Assembly (NCBI RefSeq): GCF_003977755.1
Contig: NZ_RQWN01000001.1
Span: 1,611,969 to 1,675,968, forward strand
Length of the DNA: 64,000 nt
DNA from: Haloterrigena salifodinae
GTDB lineage: Archaea > Halobacteriota > Halobacteria > Halobacteriales > Natrialbaceae
Direction of reading: 5' to 3'
Positions 9,017 through 17,499 of this stretch are shown one piece after another. Position numbers and translations under genes: made by a program. Numbering within the stretch: position 1 is the stretch's first letter; every line of letters begins with the position of its first letter. The notes below the pieces were generated by a model, which was given only the letters and a program-made list of their open reading frames with translations, searched no databases and was not told the origin of the DNA.

Positions 9017-10450
9017 TCAGTCGGCCCCGGTTCGCGGCGCGACGGTCCCGGTCGTTCCGAACAGGTTCGTCGGATCGTACTCGGTCTTGAGGTCGACTAG
9101 CCGCTCGTAGTTGCCCCCGAAGCGCCGTTCGACGGGGTCCTCGTTCAGCCCCGGGAAGTTTCCGTATCGGCCGGACGCGACCGGCAGTCGCTCGACCTCG
9201 GCGAAGGCGGCCCGCGCCCAGTCGACGTTCGCGTCGTCTTCGGCCGGGTCTTCCCAGTTCGCTTCGATGGTGAGCATGTACGGCTTGTCGCGGTGCCGGA
9301 ACGCGGTCGCGTCCGGCGACACCTCGCTGACCGCGCCGTCGAGGTGCCAGAGGTCGATCGTCGAGAGCGCCGACGGCGTCGACTCGTTGTACCGGAGCAT
9401 GACCTCGACGACCTCGTCAGTGACGTCGGTGAGATAGATAGATTTCCAGTAGTACCGGAGACCGTCGGGGTAGTCCTCGTCGAGCATCGACTGCAGGGCG
9501 ACGTATTCCATCGGGCCGCTGAAATCGGCGGTAGGCGTCGCGCTCGTTCGCAGCGGCTCGAAGACATCGGCGGCGTCCTCGAGGTCGCCGCGGTAGGAGC
9601 CGAGCATGGCTACGACGGGCTCGCCCCACGTCTCTTCGGGGAACTCCTCGAGTTCCGGGACGTGCGCGGCGAAGGCGAGCACGCCCGCCTCGCAGGGCGC
9701 GTCGGCGGTCCACTCGAGGTAGCGGTCCATCACGGCGGCCGCGTCGTCGGCGTGGAACCAGGTGAAGAAGGCGTATACCTCGGGACCGACCTCGTGGAGC
9801 TCGAACTCGAAGGACGTGACGACGCCGAGAACGCCACCGCCGCCGCGGAGCCCCCAGAAGAGGTCCGCGTTCCGATCGGCGCTGGCGGTCCGTACCTGAC
9901 CGTCCGCGGTAACGACGTCGACGCTACGGAGGTTGTCAAGCGCCAACCCATACTGACGGCTCAGATGGCCGTAGCCGCCGTTGAGCGTCAGCCCGGCGAC
10001 CCCGGTCTGCGAGACGGCGCCCAGCGCCGTCGCGAGACCGAACAGTTGCGTCTCGCGATCGACGTCGCCGAGCGTCGCGCCGCCTTCGACGCGGACGGTC
10101 CGTTCCTCGGGATCGACGCGGACGGCATTCATCGGCGTCAGGTCGACGACGAGGCCGCCGTCGCAGACGGCCGTTCCGGCGACGTTGTGGCCGCCGCCCC
10201 GAACCGCGAGCGGGAGCCCCTGCTCGCGGGCGAACGTCACCGCCGCGACGACGTCCGCGACCCCGGAACAGCGAGCGATGATCGCCGGGTACCGGTCGAT
10301 CATCCCGTTCCAGACCTGCCGTTCCCGTCCGTACTCCGGGTCCGCCGGAAGGACGACGTCGCCGGCGAACTCGGTGTCGAACGATCGAACCGCACTGCCC
10401 GGGACGTTTGCGAGCGCTTCCTCACCGGGTGTTTTGTGTACTGTTCCCAT
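9017..10450 (-). CDS. FAD-binding oxidoreductase (berberine-bridge enzyme type), copy 1
   Basis: A 477-residue oxidase of the p-cresol methylhydroxylase/berberine bridge family. The FAD-binding half contains RGGGHNVAG, whose His is the usual attachment point for FAD, and GGYGHLSRQYGLALDNLRS. The cysteine that makes the second FAD bond in bicovalent relatives is absent (L-A-L-D instead of T-C-D), so single attachment is expected. The BBE domain ends GNYERLVDLKTEYDPTNLF. It is transcribed away from a clear paralogue starting at 10660. The substrate is probably an alcohol, sugar or phenolic compound. Confidence 0.93.
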   Translation of the reverse strand: MGTVHKTPGEEALANVPGSAVRSFDTEFAGDVVLPADPEYGRERQVWNGMIDRYPAIIARCSGVADVVAAVTFAREQGLPLAVRGGGHNVAGTAVCDGGLVVDLTPMNAVRVDPEERTVRVEGGATLGDVDRETQLFGLATALGAVSQTGVAGLTLNGGYGHLSRQYGLALDNLRSVDVVTADGQVRTASADRNADLFWGLRGGGGVLGVVTSFEFELHEVGPEVYAFFTWFHADDAAAVMDRYLEWTADAPCEAGVLAFAAHVPELEEFPEETWGEPVVAMLGSYRGDLEDAADVFEPLRTSATPTADFSGPMEYVALQSMLDEDYPDGLRYYWKSIYLTDVTDEVVEVMLRYNESTPSALSTIDLWHLDGAVSEVSPDATAFRHRDKPYMLTIEANWEDPAEDDANVDWARAAFAEVERLPVASGRYGNFPGLNEDPVERRFGGNYERLVDLKTEYDPTNLFGTTGTVAPRTGAD

Positions 10451-10477
10451 AATGCACGATACGCCGTCTGCGACGAT

Positions 10478-10627
10478 AAACTAGTTTGGCCGTTTACACG
10501 ACGGTCAATCGCCCGGATATGACGGTCGGGTGACGTCCGAGACCGTGGAGCCGCGTCCGTCCGACGCGCTTCTCGAGACTGTGCCCGCAGGGACCATATC
10601 TTGGTTATTAATTATGCATATCTATAT
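10478..10627. promoter_or_regulatory. Shared divergent promoter region of two FAD oxidases
   Basis: This 209-base intergenic region serves both flanking genes. The perfect 10-base palindrome AAACTAGTTT (10478-10487) lies about 30 bases before the minus-strand gene and can be its TATA region plus operator. A long AT stretch (10605-10627, including TTATTAATTATGCATA) precedes the plus-strand gene by 33-55 bases. Both sites suggest regulated expression. Confidence 0.5.
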
Positions 10628-10659
10628 CGCCACTGGTGACCTATAGACACTGAGGAACG

Positions 10660-12057
10660 ATGGCAGTAACGACCACACCCGTAGACGACGGTGCAATAGA
10701 CGGATTCGGCGAGGAGCTTCGCGGCGACCTGCTCCGACCGGAGGATCCGAACTACGACGACGCCAGAGCCATCTGGAACGGGATGATCGACCGGTCACCG
10801 GCGGCAATCGTGCGCGCCAAGGGTGTGTCGGACGTGATCGAATCGGTGAACTTCGCCCGCGAACAGGAGCTGCTCCTTGCGATTCGCGGCGGCGGCCACA
10901 ACATCGCCGGGAACGCGGTCTGTGACGACGGCTTGCTGCTCGATCTCTCCGCGATGCGGGCGGTTCGTGTCAATCCGGCGGACCAAACGGCTCGAGTCGA
11001 GCCCGGTGCGACGCTCGCCGATTTCGACCACGAGGCGCAAGCGTTCGGACTCGCGACCCCGTTGGGAATCAACTCGACGACCGGCGTGGCCGGGCTGACG
11101 CTCGGCGGTGGGTTCGGCTGGCTCACTCGGAAGTACGGCATGACCGTGGATAACCTGCGATCGGTCGACGTCGTCACGGCGGACGGGGAACTCCGTCACG
11201 CCAGCGAAACGGAGAACTCGGATCTCTTCTGGGGGATTCGCGGCGGCGGCGGCAACTTCGGCGTCGTCACCTCCTTCGAGTTCGAGCTCCACGAAGTCGG
11301 TCCGGAGGTGCTCACCGGAATGGTCGTCTACCGCGGCGCGGACGCCCCGGACGTCCTCCGACACGTGCGTGACTTCAACGCGGACGCGCCGGACGAGTCG
11401 ACCGTCTGGGTCGTCCTCCGCAAGGCGCCGCCGCTCCCGTTCCTGCCGGAGGACATCCACGGCGAGGACGTGATCGTGGTGGTACCGTTCTACACCGGTG
11501 ATGTCGCCGAGGGCGAAGCGGTGCTGGCGCCGATCCGGGAGTACGGCGACCCGGTCGCCGACGTCGTCGGCCCGCACCGGTACGCCGAGTTCCAACAGGC
11601 GTTCGACCCGCTGCTCACCGAAGGGGCCCGAAACTACTGGAAGTCACACAACTTCAGTACGATTCCGGACGAGGCGATCGATACCGTCGTCGAGTACGCG
11701 CGGAACCTGCCGACGGTCCAGTCCGAGATCTTCTTCGGACAGATCGGCGGCGCGATGGGACGCGTACCGGCGGACGCGACGGCCTTCCCGCACCGCGACG
11801 CGGAGTACGGGATGAACGTCCACACCCGTTGGGAAGATCCCGCGATGGACGATGCGTGTATCGCCTGGTCCCGCGAGTTCTTCGACGCCATGGCGCCGTA
11901 CGCGACCGGCGGCGTCTATGTGAACTTCATCAGCGAGCGCGAGGGCGAGGAGAACCTCGGCTACGGAGACAACTACGACCGTCTCGTCGCGCTCAAAACA
12001 ACGTACGATCCGAAGAACCTGTTCCGGATGAATCAGAACGTCGAACCGGCCGTCTAA
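10660..12057 (+). CDS. FAD-binding oxidoreductase (berberine-bridge enzyme type), copy 2
   Basis: A 465-residue paralogue of the divergent neighbour, sharing the same block order. RGGGHNIAGNAVCDDG carries the FAD-linking His, GGGFGWLTRKYGMTVDNLRS again lacks the second cysteine, and LFWGIRGGGGNFGVVTSFEF is near identical in both. The C-terminus YDRLVALKTTYDPKNLF is the BBE signature. The two copies diverge most in the central substrate domain (residues 230-400), so they probably act on different substrates. Preceded by an AT-rich promoter. Confidence 0.94.
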   Translation: MAVTTTPVDDGAIDGFGEELRGDLLRPEDPNYDDARAIWNGMIDRSPAAIVRAKGVSDVIESVNFAREQELLLAIRGGGHNIAGNAVCDDGLLLDLSAMRAVRVNPADQTARVEPGATLADFDHEAQAFGLATPLGINSTTGVAGLTLGGGFGWLTRKYGMTVDNLRSVDVVTADGELRHASETENSDLFWGIRGGGGNFGVVTSFEFELHEVGPEVLTGMVVYRGADAPDVLRHVRDFNADAPDESTVWVVLRKAPPLPFLPEDIHGEDVIVVVPFYTGDVAEGEAVLAPIREYGDPVADVVGPHRYAEFQQAFDPLLTEGARNYWKSHNFSTIPDEAIDTVVEYARNLPTVQSEIFFGQIGGAMGRVPADATAFPHRDAEYGMNVHTRWEDPAMDDACIAWSREFFDAMAPYATGGVYVNFISEREGEENLGYGDNYDRLVALKTTYDPKNLFRMNQNVEPAV

Positions 12058-12109
12058 CGGACGCGACGGCCGCAGTTCCGGATCGCCGCCGGGTCGGTGA
12101 GAAGCGGCG

Positions 12110-12361
12110 TTACTCGAGGACGGGCAGTCCGTTCGCTTCGAGGGAGGCGAACAGGCGCGTAAGCGCAAGTCCGACAGCGACGATCCCGACGGTTACGATC
12201 GCGACCGTGACGACGTCCTCGGGGACGCCGATCGACGCGGTCAGCAGCGACGCCGCGAACGCGAGCGCGAGGACGGTCGTCAGCGCCGAGAGCGTCTCGC
12301 AACTCAGCGTCGTCCACGTCGACCGCTGGACGTATCGATTCTGGACGGCGTTACGTTCCAT
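12110..12361 (-). CDS. Small two-helix membrane protein
   Basis: An 83-residue protein with a polar N-terminus (MERNAVQNRYVQRSTW) and two hydrophobic helices (TVLALAFAASLLTASIG and VVTVAIVTVGIVAVGLAL), then a short polar tail. A TATA-like GATTTATGTT lies about 30 bases before its ATG, supporting a real leaderless gene. I know no family for it. It sits convergent to the FAD oxidase. Confidence 0.65.
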   Translation of the reverse strand: MERNAVQNRYVQRSTWTTLSCETLSALTTVLALAFAASLLTASIGVPEDVVTVAIVTVGIVAVGLALTRLFASLEANGLPVLE

Positions 12362-12445
12362 GGAAAGTTGTTAGATACTTATCAACATAAATCTTCGCTA
12401 CCTACCTCTCGTTCCGAATCTCTGGAAAGTCATAGAACACCGACA

Positions 12446-12455
12446 GCTATTATCC
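12446..12455 (+). promoter_or_regulatory. TATA box of the glycine-zipper protein gene
   Basis: GCTATTATCC lies 25 bases before the ATG at 12475, the spacing for a leaderless haloarchaeal transcript. Confidence 0.5.
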
Positions 12456-12474
12456 ACTGACGCCATCGTGCGGT

Positions 12475-12669
12475 ATGGACGAGCCAGTAGCGTCGACGGA
12501 CGGGGGAAGCGACGACGGGTTCGACGGCGACGAACTCGGAGTTGGAATCGCGATCGGGCTGTCGATCGGTGTCGCTATCGGCGTCGCGACCGACGATCTC
12601 GGGCTCTGGATTCCGGTCGGCGTTGCGCTCGGCGTTGCGCTGGGGGCGGGATTGAGCGGACGCGAGTGA
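12475..12669 (+). CDS. Small glycine-zipper membrane protein
   Basis: A 64-residue protein with an acidic N-terminus (Asp/Gly/Ser-rich, residues 1-22) and two helices built from repeated small-residue spacing: GVGIAIGLSIGVAIGVA and IPVGVALGVALGAGLSG. This GxxxG-type pattern drives helix packing and oligomerisation in membranes. A TATA box stands 25 bases upstream. No function is known to me. Its stop lies one base from the convergent DUF389 gene stop. Confidence 0.7.
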   Translation: MDEPVASTDGGSDDGFDGDELGVGIAIGLSIGVAIGVATDDLGLWIPVGVALGVALGAGLSGRE

Positions 12670-12670
12670 G

Positions 12671-14020
12671 TCACGTCCCGTCGGCGGTCCGGATCGTCAC
12701 CCGCTGAGCGTCGGCCTCGTCGTTCTCGCCGCGCTCCTCGGCGACGACGTACTGCACCTCGACGATCAGGGAGTCGTCGCTGTGGGCTTGGATCTCCTCG
12801 TAGAGCCGATCCGCCAGCTCCGACTCCGGTTCCGGATTCCGAGTGCTGACGGTGACGACGACCCGCTCGACCGACTGGATCGGGTAGTCGCCGTCGAGTT
12901 CGACCGCGACGTCGTCCGCCTCGAGGCCGTCGTACCGCGGTTGCGCGAGCACCGCGTCGACCTCGTCTTCGGCCGCCGACTCGAGTTCGGTTGTGTGGAA
13001 CTCGAGCAGGGTGACGCCGGCCAGCGGCGCCGCGAGCACCAGCAGTCCGACACCGAAGATCGCCGCGTAGGTGTAGGTCGGCGTCCGCGTTGGTGAGACC
13101 TCGAACAGGCCCTGCGGACGGTAGCCGGCGATCCACAGGGTGGCCAGCGCGGCGAGGTTGATCGACAGGAGGTTGACGATCACGAGGACGGCGGCGCCGA
13201 TCGCCGCGCCGTACATCCCCCAGGCGACCGTGATCCCGACCGCGGCCGACGGCGGAATGAGCGCCGCGGCGATCATGACGCCGACGATCGCCTCCGAGAA
13301 CCCCCGTGTGAGACTCAGGATACCGGCGATGCCGGCACCGAGGGCGACCGCGAGCGAGAACAGGTTGGGCGCGACCCGCTCCTCGAGTTCGGTAGCGACG
13401 ACGATGTCGACCCCCGCCGGCTCGAGGCCGGCCAGCCGGGCGAGCGTGGCGAGGGCGATCGAGGCGACGACGACCATCGCCACGCCGACGATCTGGTACC
13501 TGAAGCCGGTCGACTTGAGGCGGCTGTCGCCGGTGACGATGCCGACGTTGGCGGCGAGGGCCGGCCCGAGCAGGGGCGCGATGACCATCGCGCCGATCAC
13601 GACCGCCGGCGAGTCGGCCAGCAGCCCGGCGGTGGCGACGACGGCGCTGATCAGCAGCATGACGGTGTAGATCGAAAACGGGGGCGTCAGTTCGTCGGCC
13701 TTCGTGCGCAACACCTGTCTCGAGGTGCGCGCGCCCAACTGGCCGCCCTGGCTGTACCGATCCCGGAGCGTCGAGAACTGCTCGGAGAGGACCGTCTCCG
13801 CGTTGATCACGACGACGCTGGCTTCGTCGCCGATCCCTGCCCGCTGCAGTCGGTCGAGCAGCGGTTCGACGGCCCGCGTCGGAACCGGAAACCGGACGAC
13901 GGCGGCGTACCCCCGACCGCTGGTCTCGTCGCTGACGACGTAGTCGATCCCCTCGTCTTCGAGGATCTCGAGGACGGTCCCTCGCTTCCCCTCGGGCACT
14001 GTCACCTCCAGGTAGCGCAT
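12671..14020 (-). CDS. TIGR00341/DUF389 family membrane protein
   Basis: A 449-residue protein. An N-terminal cytoplasmic domain of about 80 residues begins MRYLEVTVPEGKRGTVLEIL and resembles a small ferredoxin-like fold. A core of about six hydrophobic segments follows, carrying the DUF389 signature GAMVIAPLLGPALAANVG and the later GVMIAAALIPPSAAVGI. A soluble C-terminal region of about 115 residues ends the protein. The family is widespread in haloarchaea and its role is not established. A transport function is a guess from the paired Gly/Pro motifs. Confidence 0.93.
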   Translation of the reverse strand: MRYLEVTVPEGKRGTVLEILEDEGIDYVVSDETSGRGYAAVVRFPVPTRAVEPLLDRLQRAGIGDEASVVVINAETVLSEQFSTLRDRYSQGGQLGARTSRQVLRTKADELTPPFSIYTVMLLISAVVATAGLLADSPAVVIGAMVIAPLLGPALAANVGIVTGDSRLKSTGFRYQIVGVAMVVVASIALATLARLAGLEPAGVDIVVATELEERVAPNLFSLAVALGAGIAGILSLTRGFSEAIVGVMIAAALIPPSAAVGITVAWGMYGAAIGAAVLVIVNLLSINLAALATLWIAGYRPQGLFEVSPTRTPTYTYAAIFGVGLLVLAAPLAGVTLLEFHTTELESAAEDEVDAVLAQPRYDGLEADDVAVELDGDYPIQSVERVVVTVSTRNPEPESELADRLYEEIQAHSDDSLIVEVQYVVAEERGENDEADAQRVTIRTADGT

Positions 14021-14117
14021 ACCGAGGTCACAGCGAAGTCGTAGAAAGTACCACGGGCGGCAGTAGACGGGTTGCGAAGCGTCAACATCGCGACGGCAGC
14101 GCGTCCTCCGAACCGCG

Positions 14118-14537
14118 TCAGTCGTCGGTGCCGACGATCCCGCAGGCGATGGCGTCCGGGTCGCGGATCTCCTCGGCGTCGACCGCGTCCGGATCCAACA
14201 GGAGGATCGTGTCGTCGGGCATCTCGTCTTCGACCTGAACCGTCTGCCCCAGGGCGTCCTCGAGTTCGTCGACGTCGTCGATGTCGAACTCGCGCTCGAC
14301 GAGTAGTTCGGCGTTGGCCCGCGAGAGGACGAAGACCAGGTCGCCCGGCGCGGTCCCCTCGCTTTCCTCCGCCTCGAGCAACTCAGCCATTGCGTCGGAG
14401 GTGACGCCCTCGAGCGAGCGGATCGTCACGCGCTCGGTGTCGGAGCCGGGCGCATTGTCCGACTGGGTGCGCAGGCGCGCGGCCAGTTCCTCGAAGTCGG
14501 TGGCGCCGTCGATCGGGGTGTCACTACTCGAGCCCAT
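14118..14537 (-). CDS. Acidic hypothetical protein
   Basis: A 139-residue, very acidic soluble protein starting at the ATG at 14537. A longer frame to 14615 reads through a Pro/Arg-rich stretch that looks non-coding. Segments TERVTIRSLEGVTSDAMAEL and GDLVFVLSRANAELLVE suggest an alpha/beta fold, and DDTILLLDPDAVDAEEIRDPD follows. No motif of known function is visible. It is flanked by the DUF389 and MFS genes on the same strand but with gaps near 100 bases. Confidence 0.65.
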   Translation of the reverse strand: MGSSSDTPIDGATDFEELAARLRTQSDNAPGSDTERVTIRSLEGVTSDAMAELLEAEESEGTAPGDLVFVLSRANAELLVEREFDIDDVDELEDALGQTVQVEDEMPDDTILLLDPDAVDAEEIRDPDAIACGIVGTDD

Positions 14538-14620
14538 ACGGAAGCGACAGTCCCGCCGGCCTTGAGGGTGGGGCTGGCCAGTTCCGGCCGGAACGGGACC
14601 GGCCGACGTCCGCACGGGGA

Positions 14621-15808
14621 TCAGGAACGACGCGTGCCGACCGAGATCGCCCAGAAGGAGGCGACGGTGACAACGAACGTGAGGGCGACGGCGAGGGCGT
14701 AGCCGTCAGTGTACGCGACACTCGCGGTCCCGAGCGGCGGCATCGCCAGCGCGCTGGTTCCGATGGCGACGTTGAACGTGCCGACGATGGCAGTCCCCCT
14801 GTCGGCGCCGTAGATCCCCAGCAGCAGCGGGATGTACAGCGTCGCCGTCCCGCCGAGCCCGATTCCGAGCAGGAAGACGCCGACGGCGAGCACCGGGAAC
14901 TGCGGGGCGAACAGCAACAGGACGCCGGCGGCCGCGGACACGAGCGAGGCAAGAAACGCCCGTCTGGCCCCGACGCTGTCGGCGATGTAGCCGCCGCCGA
15001 TCCGCGAGATGATGCTGACGCCGCCGACGAGTCCGAACGCCGTCGAGGCTCCGGCGACCGTCAGCCCGCGGGCGGCAAAGAGGTCGATCGCGAACGCGGC
15101 GAGCAGCTGGTACCACGAGAACGCGAGCGCGATGCCGACGAACAGCAGTTGGAACGTCCGCGTTCCGGCCAGCCGGCCGATCCACTCGAGGACGTCGCCG
15201 CTCGAGTCCGTCGTGCCGTCCGTCCACGGCGGGCGTCGGCACGCGATCCCGGCGAGGAGGAACGCAACCGCGGTCGCCGCCATGACGGCGGCGAACCCAC
15301 GACGGACGCCGAATCGGGCGATGACGGCCTGCCAGATCGGCGGCAGGAGAAACAGTCCCAGGCCATTGCCGACGAAGATCAGTCCCGTCGCGGCGCCCCG
15401 TCGCTCGTCGAACCAGCGCGGGACGATCGACGCGAGCAGGACGTACACTGTCCCGAGCGCGAGGCCGAGCAGCGCGAACACGAGACTCAACCCGAGATAC
15501 GACTCCGTGAAGAACAGCGCGGGCGCGATCGCAGCAGTGACGGCCGTACAGGCGAGCAACAGCGGGCGGGCCGGCAGTCGCGCGGCGAAGACGCCGACTA
15601 CGCCGGCGCCGATGAAGAAGGTAAACAGCATGATCGAGAAGACCGTCGAGAGCGCGACCGGCGAAACGGCGAACGCCTCGCTGAACGGCTGCCGCAGGAT
15701 CCCGTAGGAAAACGGCGTACCGAACGTGAACACCATGCCGATCGCGCCGGCGACTGCCACGAGCCAACTCCGTCGGCTATCGGGCCGCTCCGTCTCGTCG
15801 TTCGTCAC
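14621..15808 (-). CDS. MFS transporter
   Basis: A 395-residue major facilitator carrier with twelve predicted helices. The first helix starts at WLVAVAGAIGMVFTFG. The loop 2-3 region carries the degenerate signature GVFAARLPARPLLL and the second half has GGYIADSVGARRAFLASLV, the typical G-x-x-x-D-x-x-G-x-R pattern. The N-terminal arrangement (GTPFSYGILRQPFSEAF) resembles monocarboxylate or oxalate/formate-type carriers, but the substrate is unknown. The start is GTG at 15808. Confidence 0.9.
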   Translation of the reverse strand: MTNDETERPDSRRSWLVAVAGAIGMVFTFGTPFSYGILRQPFSEAFAVSPVALSTVFSIMLFTFFIGAGVVGVFAARLPARPLLLACTAVTAAIAPALFFTESYLGLSLVFALLGLALGTVYVLLASIVPRWFDERRGAATGLIFVGNGLGLFLLPPIWQAVIARFGVRRGFAAVMAATAVAFLLAGIACRRPPWTDGTTDSSGDVLEWIGRLAGTRTFQLLFVGIALAFSWYQLLAAFAIDLFAARGLTVAGASTAFGLVGGVSIISRIGGGYIADSVGARRAFLASLVSAAAGVLLLFAPQFPVLAVGVFLLGIGLGGTATLYIPLLLGIYGADRGTAIVGTFNVAIGTSALAMPPLGTASVAYTDGYALAVALTFVVTVASFWAISVGTRRS

Positions 15809-15885
15809 GGCGAATCGTATCCCTCCGGCCGGCGAAAACGTTCTGTTTCGAACCGGGCTCGGGGCGGCCTGGCACAGCGATCGGA

Positions 15886-17004
15886 TTACTGGTACGCGGG
15901 CAGGCGATCCGATCGATCCGACCCCTCGACGAACGGCAACTCGGTCACCATCGCGGGGACCTCCTCGCCGTCGACCCGAACCGTCAGCGCGTCGCTCTCG
16001 AGGCCGTAGTCGACGACGGCGAGCGCGATGACCTCCTCGAGCAGCGGGCTCTCACCGGCACGGGTCACCTCGCCGACGGTGGCGTCGCCGTCGAAGACGG
16101 CGGCGGCAGCGTCAGGAACCGCTGGCGATTCGCCCTCGTCGCCGCTCGCAGCGCCCTCGAGCGTCAGCCCGACCAGTTTTCGGCTCGGCTGACCGCGGTT
16201 CTCGACGCGGGAGACGACCTCCTGGCCGACGTAACAGCCCTTCTTCCAGTCCAGAGCGTTGCGCAGGCCGAGCACGTTCGGGAGCGTCCCCTCGAGTTCG
16301 GTCTCGAAGAGGGGGGAGCCGGCCTCAAGCGCGAGGCTCTCGAACGTGCGGTAGCCGAAGGGGGCGGCGTTGAGGCCCTGGGTCTCGAGGATGTCGTAGA
16401 CGTCCGCGGCGGCGTCGGCCGCACAGATAACCTCGTAGCTCTCCTCGCCGGTCAGCGCGTCGGTGCGGATGACGGTCACGCCCTCGTCACCCATCGTCCC
16501 GCGGACGAACGAGTAGCGCTCGTCGGGCGAGGCGGCGCCGTTGAGAACGCTGGCGACCTTCTCGGTTGCCGTCGGACCGTGGATCCCGAAGACAGCGTAG
16601 TCGTCGGTCGCGAGGCGGATGTCGACGTCCTGGATGAATACCTTCTCGGACCAGTCCTCGACCAGCGGCTCGGCCGTCGAGGGCGGCGTGAAGAGGAGCA
16701 GTCGCTCGCCCGCGTTGTAGATGTAGAGTTCGATCTCGATCCCGCCCTGCGGGTCGAGGACGAGCGCGTAACAGCCCTGACCGTCCTCGGCCGGCACGCG
16801 GTTCGAGACGACGTTATCGACGTACTCGAGTCGATCGTCGCCCTCGACCACGACGACGCCGTAGGCCATCTCGATCAGACCGACGCCGTTGCGGACCGCC
16901 CGGTGGGTCCGTTCCGGGCGGCCGAAGTGTTCGACGATCGTCCGGCCGTCGCGCTCGCCGAACGCGGCCCCGTGCTCCGAATGAATCGCCTCGATAATGG
17001 TCAT
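15886..17004 (-). CDS. YgfZ/GcvT-like folate-binding protein
   Basis: A 372-residue protein of the aminomethyltransferase fold. It carries the YgfZ hallmark KGCYVGQEVVSR, whose cysteine is essential in bacterial YgfZ for repair or assembly of certain Fe-S enzymes. It was probably once annotated as glycine cleavage T protein, but the KGCYxGQE block points to the YgfZ/IBA57 branch. The C-terminal barrel contains ARRIxA-like features replaced by VTRAGESPLLEEVIALAVV. It lies 39 bases downstream of the small winged-helix gene, so the two are likely co-transcribed. Confidence 0.88.
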   Translation of the reverse strand: MTIIEAIHSEHGAAFGERDGRTIVEHFGRPERTHRAVRNGVGLIEMAYGVVVVEGDDRLEYVDNVVSNRVPAEDGQGCYALVLDPQGGIEIELYIYNAGERLLLFTPPSTAEPLVEDWSEKVFIQDVDIRLATDDYAVFGIHGPTATEKVASVLNGAASPDERYSFVRGTMGDEGVTVIRTDALTGEESYEVICAADAAADVYDILETQGLNAAPFGYRTFESLALEAGSPLFETELEGTLPNVLGLRNALDWKKGCYVGQEVVSRVENRGQPSRKLVGLTLEGAASGDEGESPAVPDAAAAVFDGDATVGEVTRAGESPLLEEVIALAVVDYGLESDALTVRVDGEEVPAMVTELPFVEGSDRSDRLPAYQ

Positions 17005-17043
17005 ACGGTTGCAGAGGTGCCTGCGCCTCTCAGGCGTTTCGAT

Positions 17044-17343
17044 TCAAAAGGGGAATCGATCGCGAAGCCACTCGCCGATCGTCTGGTCCTCGTTCTCGTC
17101 GGTCGGCGCCTCGGGGATCACCTGCTCGTCGGGCTTGATGACGGTCTCGCTGCCGCCGGATTCGACGACGATCAGCCCGTCCTGCTTGAGCGTCGAGAGC
17201 GCCGTCTCGAGTTCGTCGATATCGACTTCGACCGCCGCCCGGAGTTCGAAGACGCTCATGCCCTCGTCGGCCCGATCGACGAGCGCGTCGAGTACCGCCA
17301 CCTGCGTCCTCGTTCGATCCCGGTACTCCCGCTTTGCTCTCAT
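17044..17343 (-). CDS. Small winged-helix protein (DUF6432-like)
   Basis: A 99-residue protein starting at the ATG at 17343 (MRAKREYRDRTRTQVAVLDALVDR). The central part has a helix-turn-helix pattern, SVFELRAAVEVDIDELETALSTLKQDGLIVV, with a following beta wing, as in small archaeal winged-helix proteins. The C-terminus IGEWLRDRFPF is a conserved-looking amphipathic end. It is upstream of and co-directional with the YgfZ-like gene. It may regulate that gene or act as a general DNA-binding protein. The DUF number is from memory. Confidence 0.75.
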   Translation of the reverse strand: MRAKREYRDRTRTQVAVLDALVDRADEGMSVFELRAAVEVDIDELETALSTLKQDGLIVVESGGSETVIKPDEQVIPEAPTDENEDQTIGEWLRDRFPF

Positions 17344-17466
17344 TCGTCGGCGTATTCGACGACCGGGGATTTGACGTTTGTCGTTGCTCGGTCGATGAGC
17401 GAAGTGAGATCGTCCCCGCACCGATCGGTTGCGTCGCCGTCACGATCGGGTTCCCGGAGGCAGCAC

Positions 17467-17477
17467 GTTTTTTATGT
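17467..17477 (+). promoter_or_regulatory. TATA box of the DUF7093-like gene
   Basis: TTTTTTATGTG lies about 27 bases before the ATG at 17500 in otherwise GC-rich sequence, which supports that start rather than the long upstream in-frame extension. Confidence 0.55.
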
Positions 17478-17499
17478 GATGACTGGGTACGGTGAGACA

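Noticed and set aside
16579-17499. A 300-codon in-frame extension upstream of the zinc-ribbon gene at 17500
   Set aside because: The sequence is the antisense of the YgfZ-like and winged-helix genes. The true start has a TATA box and the conserved N-terminus.
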